A DNA stretch of 64,000 bases from Euryarchaeota archaeon UBA171. GTDB taxonomy: Archaea > Thermoplasmatota > Poseidoniia > Poseidoniales > Thalassarchaeaceae. The stretch is taken from the NCBI GenBank assembly GCA_002497295.1, contig DANO01000039.1:13547-77546 (forward strand), written 5' to 3'. Below the pieces are notes generated by a model. That model did no database searches and was not told the origin of the DNA. It was given only the letters and a program-made list of their open reading frames with translations. Both the position numbers and the translations under genes were made by a program. Within the stretch, counting starts at the first letter, position 1. Each line of letters begins with the position of its first letter. This document shows, one piece after another, positions 1-7,172 of this stretch.

Positions 1-386
1 TCGTTGAATGTGACCCTCTTGGTTTCAAAGTCTGAAAAAATCTCAGCCAATCTCCATGCGATGAACTCTCCCTCTCTGTCGGGGTCAGTTGCAATATAGA
101 CGGTTTTCACGCCATTCTTCTCGGCCTTGGAAATTAATGACCCAACCAATCTTTGTGTATTCTCCCTTTCCTTTGCACTATTCCCCGACCAGTCCCAGGG
201 GGGTTCTGGAAGCACATCTTCCTTGGACGCCCACATTGCCTTGTTGGCTTGTTTCCTATCGGGATGAGCCCTGCCAGGAAGATCCTGTACGTGACCTCGG
301 CACGACTCAACAAGATACCCTTTCCCGAGATAGCCCTGTATCTTCTTGCCCTTGGCCCCTGATTCCACAATAACCAAGCCACTCAT
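1..386 (-). CDS. topA: DNA topoisomerase I (type IA), N-terminal part, cut by window edge
   Basis: Reading from an ATG at 386 to the left edge gives 128 residues with no stop. The start MSGLVIVESGAKGK carries the TOPRIM glutamate (VES, residue 8), and ATDPDREGEF at about residues 99-108 is the TOPRIM DxDxE metal site. This is the N-terminal TOPRIM domain of a type IA topoisomerase, which relaxes negatively supercoiled DNA by nicking one strand. The active-site tyrosine lies outside the window, so bacterial-like TopA and topoisomerase III types cannot be separated. There is no helicase domain ahead of it, so it is not reverse gyrase. Confidence 0.9.
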   Translation of the reverse strand, partial: MSGLVIVESGAKGKKIQGYLGKGYLVESCRGHVQDLPGRAHPDRKQANKAMWASKEDVLPEPPWDWSGNSAKERENTQRLVGSLISKAEKNGVKTVYIATDPDREGEFIAWRLAEIFSDFETKRVTFN

Positions 387-443
387 GGATACTCATCCTC
401 TCCGTATCGAGGTAACTGTATAATTTGAGTGGGCGATATGTGG

Positions 444-902
444 TCAATTTCTCACTACTGTACGCCATTCTCTTTCCGACCATGGCTCAACATCAATACA
501 CCCGATGCAACCAGGATATCCAGCTGATGCGAGTGAGACAATTGAAGTAAAGAGATTCTGCATCTGTAGTCCAAGATCGCCTGGGAGCCAGACAATATCC
601 TCGGCGTCAGGTTCACTGCCCCCGATAACTCCTCCATGACCTCCAAAGGGTGCTATCCTCATTTGTGCTGAAGAATCACGCGAACCGTACTCCGTGTTGA
701 TCATTATTGAGGGATTAGCATCAGCTGCAATCACAAGAGCTTCTTCCAATCTAAGAATCCCAGCTTCATCCCCTTCAAGCAATAGACCCCTTGATTTTAG
801 AATACGTTTGGCTAGCTCCAGAGCCCCAGCATCCGGCACCATGGAGGTCCTGAGTCGCCAATCCTTGAAGAACCTGACACAGCAGAGAGGGTAGAAGATC
901 AT
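444..902 (-). CDS. Uncharacterised protein, about 150 aa
   Basis: I do not recognise a family. The middle part is acidic and amphipathic (AKRILKSRGLLLEGDEAG), followed by a Gly-rich stretch (FGGHGGVIGGSEPDAED) and a C-terminal segment with two close cysteines (GCIGCIDVEPW). The start is uncertain. ATG 902 overlaps the divergent pyrD ATG at 901 in one CATG; ATG 842 (MVPDAGALEL) would remove the overlap and give 132 aa. The aromatic and basic stretch between the two starts looks codon-like, so the longer form is listed. No TATA-like element supports either start. It ends 57 bp upstream of topA on the same strand and could be co-transcribed with it. Confidence 0.6.
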   Translation of the reverse strand: MIFYPLCCVRFFKDWRLRTSMVPDAGALELAKRILKSRGLLLEGDEAGILRLEEALVIAADANPSIMINTEYGSRDSSAQMRIAPFGGHGGVIGGSEPDAEDIVWLPGDLGLQMQNLFTSIVSLASAGYPGCIGCIDVEPWSEREWRTVVRN

Positions 903-2004
903 GTCATACGGGCTGTTGGTAAGACCACTTCTCAGATTCTTTGATTCTGAAAGTGCACACGGAATGAGCCTTTCTTTGGGATCCACTGTAGCATCTACTA
1001 TGGTAGGCCAGAAGCTCCTAGGAACACTTTACAGAACTCCCTCGCTACCAGTCGATGCTTTCGGATCCCGATTCAGACACCCTGTTGGCCTAGCTGCCGG
1101 CTTCGATAAAAGATGTGAGGCACTTTCCCTCTGGCCATCCATCGGCTTCTCTTGGACTGAGGCAGGGGGCATCACATACCATCCGCAGGACGGAAATGAG
1201 AAACCTAGAATGTTCAGAGCAGACTCTGATCGGGCTCTTGTTAATCGTATGGGATTCAATAATCCAGGTGCTGTTGAGGCTAGGAGGTCACTACAAAGAA
1301 CACTTGATTCAGGTAATTGGCCGAGAACGCCACTTGCAATAAATATCGGATGTAGCAAAGTCGCTATGGCAGACAACCAGCCCGAGAAGGACTACATAGC
1401 AACATTACAGCAACTATGGGATTTTGGAGACATTTTCGTGATAAATGTCTCTTCGCCTAACACATCCGGTTTGAGAGATCTGGGACAAGAGGAGCGGCTA
1501 TCGTCCCTACTTGATGCAATAAACGCCTTCCGTTCAATGCGGGATTCCGATCATCCAATCCTACTCAAGGTTTCACCAGACTCCCATGACGACGACATCA
1601 GGATGATGGTTGATGTAGCATCATCAAGAGGCATAAATGGGTTCGTTGCTGTGAATACGACTGTCGGTAGGCCAGAGCCCACATCAACGCGCTCGAGAAG
1701 AGCTTTCAGCGAGGGCGGTGGGCTGTCAGGCAGGCCTCTGGCAACTCGTAGCGCCGAGGTAATCCGAATCGTACACAGGCAAGCGGGCCCAACACTCCCG
1801 ATAGTCGGTGTTGGAGGCATAGACGGCCCTGATGCCGCGTGGAACGCAATCATAAATGGTGCAACATTGCTACAGTTATACTCTGCTTTAGTATTCAATG
1901 GCCCCGGAGTTGTGAAGAAGATAGTTCGAGGTTTAAGATCGAGGCTGGATAAAGCAGGAATTCAACATATCCACGAGGCAGTTGGCATGGATGTGGAATT
2001 CTGA
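901..2004 (+). CDS. pyrD: Dihydroorotate dehydrogenase, class 2 (quinone-dependent)
   Basis: Oxidises dihydroorotate to orotate in pyrimidine synthesis and passes electrons through FMN to membrane quinone. The 367-aa protein has the class 2 N-terminal extension (VRPLLRFFDSESAH), the FMN/substrate motif AAGFDKRCEA, and INVSSPNTSGLRDL at about residues 180-193, where class 2 enzymes use a serine base and class 1 enzymes a cysteine. KVSPD, NTTVGRP, GGLSGRPLATRS and VGVGGIDG follow in the usual order. The start at 901 fits the family N-terminus. Class 2 enzymes are less usual in archaea than class 1; quinone dependence fits the menaquinone genes at 45.7-49 kb. Confidence 0.95.
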   Translation: MSYGLLVRPLLRFFDSESAHGMSLSLGSTVASTMVGQKLLGTLYRTPSLPVDAFGSRFRHPVGLAAGFDKRCEALSLWPSIGFSWTEAGGITYHPQDGNEKPRMFRADSDRALVNRMGFNNPGAVEARRSLQRTLDSGNWPRTPLAINIGCSKVAMADNQPEKDYIATLQQLWDFGDIFVINVSSPNTSGLRDLGQEERLSSLLDAINAFRSMRDSDHPILLKVSPDSHDDDIRMMVDVASSRGINGFVAVNTTVGRPEPTSTRSRRAFSEGGGLSGRPLATRSAEVIRIVHRQAGPTLPIVGVGGIDGPDAAWNAIINGATLLQLYSALVFNGPGVVKKIVRGLRSRLDKAGIQHIHEAVGMDVEF

Positions 2005-2041
2005 AGGTAAGCCTGATGAATGCCGGTGTTGACCAACAGGT

Positions 2042-2428
2042 ATGGCCTCTACGCGAGCCTCGCGTCTTCTCGTCGTCGGCCTCTTAATCACAGTACTAGT
2101 ATTAGCCATGCTAATACAGGCCCAACCTCTTCCGCAGATCACTGTCGATGAGCTCGTGAATAGCTCTGATACACATGAAGACAAAGAGGTTCATGTTCGG
2201 GGGATTGTGGTGGAGGGGTCAATATCCGAAACAGGCCTTTTTTTCATTCTAGGCGGAAATGAGCATGAGATAACCATAGACGTAAGTGGAATTTCCACTC
2301 CTGAAGGACTTGTAGAAGGCAGTACGGTCGTCGTCCAAGGAAAATTCAGATCAACCGCAAACGGTTGGGAAATCGATGCAACTCAGGTTCAGACGGGATG
2401 CCCCTCCAAGTACGAATCCGATAGTTAG
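2042..2428 (+). CDS. ccmE: CcmE-like cytochrome c heme chaperone, CxxxY type
   Basis: CcmE binds heme covalently outside the membrane and delivers it to apocytochrome c. This 128-aa protein has one N-terminal membrane segment (about residues 8-27) and a beta-rich OB-like domain (VDELVNSS, VHVRGIVVEGS, FFILGG, VVVQGKF). It ends with CPSKYES, so the heme motif is C120-x3-Y124. Well-studied bacterial CcmE uses HxxxY; CxxxY forms are known from Desulfovibrio-type and archaeal Ccm systems. No ccmF or ccmC is visible in the window. It follows pyrD by 37 bp on the same strand. Confidence 0.85.
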   Translation: MASTRASRLLVVGLLITVLVLAMLIQAQPLPQITVDELVNSSDTHEDKEVHVRGIVVEGSISETGLFFILGGNEHEITIDVSGISTPEGLVEGSTVVVQGKFRSTANGWEIDATQVQTGCPSKYESDS

Positions 2429-2465
2429 TCGTGCATTCTTTCAAATGTAAAGCCACACTAGGGTA

Positions 2466-2768
2466 ACCGGGCTAGGGGGAGTGCTGGCGTGCTCTGTATC
2501 ACAAATCGTCGATATGGTGACCCGAAGTCTGAGGGCGGCGGAGACGATTTACGGATGTATCATCGGTTGACTAAGATGCCTCGCCCCCGAGAGATCGAGG
2601 TTGGTGGAGGTCGATTCCGGAGGGAATCGATGACCACGCTGCCCGGGAATCAGGTCAGGCGCGGAAGCGAGCAGCCCGACCGGGGACTCTGGATGCCTCG
2701 GGATAGCGGGGCGGAGGAGATCGATGAGTTTGCAGACGTGAAGACGACCGTCCACCGATGACGCGCCC
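2466..2768 (+). ncRNA. ffs: 7S signal recognition particle RNA
   Basis: The region between ccmE and the DUF1028 gene is GC-rich and structured. Bases 2653-2676 match the universal SRP RNA helix 8, with GGTCAGG, a CGC-GGAA-GCG tetraloop hairpin and AGCAGCC, which forms the SRP54/Ffh site. Upstream, GGCGTGCTCTGTATCAC and CGAAGTCTGAGG (about 2487-2533) resemble the Alu-domain loop and the human GGAGGCTGAGG segment, and a TCAC...GTGA stem fits helix 4. GATGCCTCGCCCC (about 2574-2586) can pair with GGGGCGGAGG (about 2708-2717) as part of long helix 5. The ends are approximate; a weak AT-rich element (TTTCAAATGTAAAG, about 2439-2452) lies about 25 nt before the proposed start. Confidence 0.92.
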
Positions 2769-2769
2769 A

Positions 2770-3630
2770 CTAACTGCCATCTTGGCTGCTACCAAGCAGT
2801 ATCCGAACGGTTTCACCTGTAATCCCTGCAAGGCCGCTATTTGAGCAGCGAATTAGAAGCTCCTCCCATCCTGCATCATCTTCTAGTGCGATCTTTGAAA
2901 GTCGCCTAGCCTTTTCTTCCAGACCCCTTCGAGCAAGATCAACGGATGTCCAGAATGCTATTTCGGGAATCTCTACCCGTACTGACTCGTCATAATTTCT
3001 AGATTCTAAATTCGCATATGCATTATGCAAATCTAGTAATCTCTCAATCTCTAACAACGGTTGTGGGTGATCATCCACTCTCACATCGACTAATACGTCC
3101 TTCCATGGCCGGTTGCTCGGCTCGGAGTTGACAACCAATATCCTTGATGATTGCATCCCCCTGATGTCGCCTCCCTCCTCCTGGGCAGCCTTGAGGGACT
3201 CTAGCATTCTTTGTGCTAAATCGCCACTGGATTTGACAAACCTGTCATGCATACTTTTCCAAACCGAGGCACTCCACATCATGTTAGCCTGACAAGCAAC
3301 CCCGTCGCCAGCAATATGACCAGCCTCGGGAATGGTTTTCCCGCCTGTGTGGATAGCCACTTGCCCGCTTGAATCGACCATTGCAACTTGTCTTATTTCA
3401 GGAGAATCATCTAAAGACATCCTGTATTCTAGTGCATCTTTAGCGGATTTTCCTTGCTCCATCTGATCTAGGCCCAATGGTCCATGATCAATCATAGTCA
3501 TTGCTTGTGTTGCTACGGCACCGACCCCAGACTTCGCCCAACAAACTATTCCTGATGCAAACCAATGAGATTGTACTGCGACACCAAGATTACCAGTTTC
3601 TTGACATCTCGCGACTATTGAATAAGTCAT
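2770..3630 (-). CDS. DUF1028 family protein (Ntn-hydrolase-like)
   Basis: 286 aa. The N-terminus MTYSIVARCQETGNLGVAVQ, then SGVGAVATQAM, is the signature of the DUF1028/COG3342 family, thought to adopt an N-terminal-nucleophile hydrolase fold. The catalytic function is not established for the family. The C-terminal 100 residues look helical and may be a separate domain. No signal peptide is seen. It lies 1 bp downstream of the EVE-domain gene and probably shares a transcript with it and the RND exporter. Confidence 0.85.
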   Translation of the reverse strand: MTYSIVARCQETGNLGVAVQSHWFASGIVCWAKSGVGAVATQAMTMIDHGPLGLDQMEQGKSAKDALEYRMSLDDSPEIRQVAMVDSSGQVAIHTGGKTIPEAGHIAGDGVACQANMMWSASVWKSMHDRFVKSSGDLAQRMLESLKAAQEEGGDIRGMQSSRILVVNSEPSNRPWKDVLVDVRVDDHPQPLLEIERLLDLHNAYANLESRNYDESVRVEIPEIAFWTSVDLARRGLEEKARRLSKIALEDDAGWEELLIRCSNSGLAGITGETVRILLGSSQDGS

Positions 3631-3631
3631 T

Positions 3632-4108
3632 TTAACGCCCTATTGAAGTCGAGTCTATCCCGCCCATCTGACATACTATCCTGAAGTGTTCCTCTTCAAC
3701 TGGCTGAACAGATAGCCGCTGCCCCCTAGCTAGGAGAGCCATTCCTTCTAGATCTCCATTTTGCCGTAGCTCATCGAGCGAAACTGCCTTCATTTCCGCC
3801 ACAGGAGCAATGTCGACCATGAACCATCTTGGTGATTCAGGAGTGGATTTTTCATCCCTATATTTCGAATTGGAATCCCATGAGGTGTGATCGGGATATC
3901 CTTCTCTGACAACCTCCGCAACTCCTGCAACATGTGGGGGCTTGCAGTTTGAATGGTAGTACAGAACTAAATCACCAATCTTCATCGAGTCCCTCATGAA
4001 ATTCCTAGCTTGGTAATTCCTAACTCCATCCCAGTGGGTTTTACCATCTTCTACTAGTTTGCTCCACGGATACACGTCCAATTCACTCTTCATCAACCAA
4101 CTCGCCAT
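3632..4108 (-). CDS. EVE-domain protein (THYN1-like)
   Basis: 158 aa. MASWLMKSELDVYPW, the pattern WDGVRNYQARNFMRDSMKIGD, VLYYHSN and VAEVVREGYPD are the hallmarks of the EVE/PUA-like fold that binds modified bases in DNA or RNA (THYN1 family). The ATG at 4108 overlaps the exporter stop in TGATG, so translational coupling is likely; two GTG codons just upstream are less likely starts. The substrate is unknown. EVE proteins often recognise 5-methylcytosine derivatives, but nothing in the neighbourhood identifies a modification system. Confidence 0.9.
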   Translation of the reverse strand: MASWLMKSELDVYPWSKLVEDGKTHWDGVRNYQARNFMRDSMKIGDLVLYYHSNCKPPHVAGVAEVVREGYPDHTSWDSNSKYRDEKSTPESPRWFMVDIAPVAEMKAVSLDELRQNGDLEGMALLARGQRLSVQPVEEEHFRIVCQMGGIDSTSIGR

Positions 4109-7053
4109 CACCACGCCTCCTTAGCTTCGTACACTGGTATCTGAGGCTCATTGTCGCTTGATTTAGAACGTCCGCCAGATATCTTCAGTATCATCGAGTT
4201 AGAACCACCTGTGAGAGGTATCCCCGATTTTACCAAGAATGAGTATATGGCGGGAAGCAGGAGAAGTGCAGAAAGAGCGGCAACCACTAGGAGGATGATT
4301 ATCACAGTGATGAACGGCTTGATTGCAGGTATGGGTATCAGATACGCACACGTCATGCCAGCAGCAGTTACTATCGTCGCTTCGAATAGGCTCAAACCAG
4401 TGCTTGCACATGATGCTTCTATAGCTTCTATACTCCCGCCCAATTTCTTTACACGATTGGCAATATGTATGGAAAAGTCAACCCCGACGCCGACAAGTAT
4501 CGAACCAATCATGACCGTAACCAGGGATAGTGAAACATTGCCAGAGTCCATCACAAGCCATTGCATCCCCACGGTGAATCCCACTGGAACCGTTGTGAGT
4601 AATGCGAATCTTAAGTCCCTGAATACTAACCCCAGTGTAATCACTGTAAACAGTAGTGCGAATCCCAAGGAGCTCCACTGCGAGCCCACAATTAACTCAT
4701 TCACTTCTATCGTGATGGACGCAACCCCGACTAGCGGGGTCGATGTCAAAGCTCCTGATGTATCTTGACTAGCATAGAGATCGATCTGCTCTGTTGCTGA
4801 TTTCGTACGCTGAACGTCCATGAAAGGCATATCAATGTATATCAGACTGGATTGAAAATCTGGAGCGATGAAGAACTCCCTCATCTCAAGAGACAGGCTG
4901 TTGTAGAAAACGTAGATTAGGAAATTCTGTGCCTGAACGCCTCCGGCTTCCTGCGCGTCAAGAAGATCAAGTGCACCCCAGAAAGATACATTTCCGTTCC
5001 GGCTGTTATTGAACAGTATATCTGAAATCTGGTCAACAGGCTCATTAATCGGGTCAGGAAGTGGAAGATCGTCTATAGTATCATCAATTGGTGTTCCAGA
5101 GACATTGATACCAACTGCTATGGCCTTCATCAGGAAGACTACAGATAACGCAGTTGTGCTTTCCACAAGATTGCACTTGGACTCTAACTCCTCCATCCCT
5201 TCGAGATTTGCATATGGATCTCCAAGTAGCACCGGGTCGCTGAACAATGAGGGGTTCGCAGATATATCGGCTTCCACGAGTAGGAAGCCGGGTTGACCCC
5301 CATCGAATTCGTCGGAATATGTTCCAAGTTTTTCAACTGCAGCAACGGTTTCTGGGGCCATCTCAAGCAAATCAATATTTTCTTCGACATTGGTCCTGCT
5401 GTACCCTGCGGATATGAGGACGAATACTAGGAAGACTGTGAGTGTAATTTTACTCCATTTAGTCGGAACCCCCACACTCGCTGTGAAAATCCTGGGAGGT
5501 GGATGTGACGGTTTCTTCAAGTCCAAAATCATGGTTAAATTCGGGACCATCAGCATCGTCATGATGTAAACGATTACTATGCCCATAGCTAGACACCAAC
5601 CCACTGTTTGTATGGGGGCCATGGGTGTGAAAGTAAGGGAGATGAATCCAATTATCGTAGTTATCGCCGAGAGTAAAACTGCACGTCCGGTCGAATCAAG
5701 AGCTGTTTTGATTTTTTCTTTTGGCGTACCTTTGGACTCCGCGTAGCTATTGGTTATGTGTAACCCGTATGAGACGCCTAGAGCTAACACTATCGGGCCT
5801 ACAATAATCACCGTCATCGTGACCTCGTAATTCGTAAACCCGATTACCCCCATCGTAATGAATACTGAACACAATGTCGGGAGGCCGGATATGATGACGA
5901 CCTTTACGCCTTGCACGAATCGGATCCTTCCTGTCTGAAGTAGGTCGCAGTGGAAGAAAAACAAGGATAGTGCAACCGCTATCCCCCCTACTGGGAAAAC
6001 TTGCCAGAATAATTTGAATGACTCTTCGGTAACGGCATTTGTAAGTGGAACAGGGCCAGTCAGGGTCATCTTAAGATTGAGGCATCTTTCCCCGTCTGTT
6101 GAATTCGCATCCTCGATACATTCAGACTCATCACTATTCCAGTTATTTTCGTTTGCAATTTCAGATATTATACCCTGGGTCCTTTCAATGAGTTCAGAGA
6201 CAGAGGAGTCTGCAACCCCATCTCCATCTCTATCGATATCATCCGCGACGCCTATTATGATTACAGCCCGATTCCAATAGCCGGCCTTCTCAGCTTCCTT
6301 TATTCCGTCCCCATTAGAATCCCTACCCACGTCACGAACTAATTTGTCAAGGGCGTTTTGAGGCATTTCATCGAGAATCTGGTCTACTCTTTGCTGCTCA
6401 TCGGGTATGTCGTAATTGCCTAGAAAATCCTCATTTTGAGATAATGTGGCATTTATTGATTCTGCAAGTTCTTCATTCCCTATTGCGGTAGCTATGCCGG
6501 ATCCAAAAGAACTGATAACGCGCCCTGCACTGGAATTAACCTCCTTTACAACTGTAGATATGGATAATGCGTAAATGATATCGTCGTTCTGCCCATTGTC
6601 GTCCCTATTCGTATTTAGTCCACGTTCGACACGATCCATCTCTTCCAGAATTCGAACGGTTGTAATGTTGTAATCCTCTGATTCAACGTATATTATCATC
6701 ACATTTGTAGTCCAAGTTTCTTCAACTCTGTACAGATTCTGGCTAACATCTGAACCTTGTGGCAAGTAAACTTCCAAATCGCCATTGACATTCATCGACG
6801 CGTCTTCATCACACCATGACGGATTGTAACCGTCTCTACAATCATTGATGCCGGAATGCATTATGAAAAACCCAGTAACGATTAGACACAGTACAACGGT
6901 TACTACTGGGGCTTTGATTAGTATGTCGCTTGTATCTATCCCGTCAAAACCCTGCCCTTTTTTTCCCGACTTTGTCTTACGGAGCGACTCGGCCTTCTCA
7001 GAAACACCTTCCAACGCTTTCTTCGCGCGCTGCAGGGCCCCGCGAGTCGTCAT
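4108..7053 (-). CDS. RND/MMPL-family membrane exporter
   Basis: About 981 aa with two repeats of one membrane helix, a large extracytoplasmic domain and five or six helices, the layout of the MMPL/HAE3 branch of RND transporters. Membrane clusters are visible at VVTVVLCLIVTGFFIM, VMTVIIVGPIVLALGVSYG and LVTVMIGSILVGVGVDFS. GVSYGLHITNSYAE and GVDFSIHIANRVK are the equivalent helix motifs of the two halves. The first extracytoplasmic domain carries acidic Asp/Gly loops (DSNGDGIKEAE, DRDGDGVADSS). The substrate is unknown. ATG 7053 (MTTRGALQRA) is preferred because a TTTAAG element near 7105 fits a promoter; a longer reading from 7146 exists. Confidence 0.85.
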   Translation of the reverse strand: MTTRGALQRAKKALEGVSEKAESLRKTKSGKKGQGFDGIDTSDILIKAPVVTVVLCLIVTGFFIMHSGINDCRDGYNPSWCDEDASMNVNGDLEVYLPQGSDVSQNLYRVEETWTTNVMIIYVESEDYNITTVRILEEMDRVERGLNTNRDDNGQNDDIIYALSISTVVKEVNSSAGRVISSFGSGIATAIGNEELAESINATLSQNEDFLGNYDIPDEQQRVDQILDEMPQNALDKLVRDVGRDSNGDGIKEAEKAGYWNRAVIIIGVADDIDRDGDGVADSSVSELIERTQGIISEIANENNWNSDESECIEDANSTDGERCLNLKMTLTGPVPLTNAVTEESFKLFWQVFPVGGIAVALSLFFFHCDLLQTGRIRFVQGVKVVIISGLPTLCSVFITMGVIGFTNYEVTMTVIIVGPIVLALGVSYGLHITNSYAESKGTPKEKIKTALDSTGRAVLLSAITTIIGFISLTFTPMAPIQTVGWCLAMGIVIVYIMTMLMVPNLTMILDLKKPSHPPPRIFTASVGVPTKWSKITLTVFLVFVLISAGYSRTNVEENIDLLEMAPETVAAVEKLGTYSDEFDGGQPGFLLVEADISANPSLFSDPVLLGDPYANLEGMEELESKCNLVESTTALSVVFLMKAIAVGINVSGTPIDDTIDDLPLPDPINEPVDQISDILFNNSRNGNVSFWGALDLLDAQEAGGVQAQNFLIYVFYNSLSLEMREFFIAPDFQSSLIYIDMPFMDVQRTKSATEQIDLYASQDTSGALTSTPLVGVASITIEVNELIVGSQWSSLGFALLFTVITLGLVFRDLRFALLTTVPVGFTVGMQWLVMDSGNVSLSLVTVMIGSILVGVGVDFSIHIANRVKKLGGSIEAIEASCASTGLSLFEATIVTAAGMTCAYLIPIPAIKPFITVIIILLVVAALSALLLLPAIYSFLVKSGIPLTGGSNSMILKISGGRSKSSDNEPQIPVYEAKEAW

Positions 7054-7172
7054 GGCCGTTGAGCGCGGCAGTAACTGCTTCAATACGACGGATGTTTTGG
7101 GTACCTTTACCCGTTTAAGACGATGAATGACAATCGTCAAGTGCATTGCACTAGGCCCAAGGCTGAAGAAAT

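Noticed and set aside
900..903. Overlapping divergent start codons (CATG) for pyrD and the upstream gene
   Set aside because: Only the pyrD start is supported by its family; the other gene may start at 842. A similar CATG at 13497-13500 disappears once the iscA-like gene is started at 13448.
2489..2770. Open reading frames on both strands between ccmE and the DUF1028 gene
   Set aside because: They coincide with the SRP RNA, including helix 8, and translate to low-complexity peptides without family similarity.
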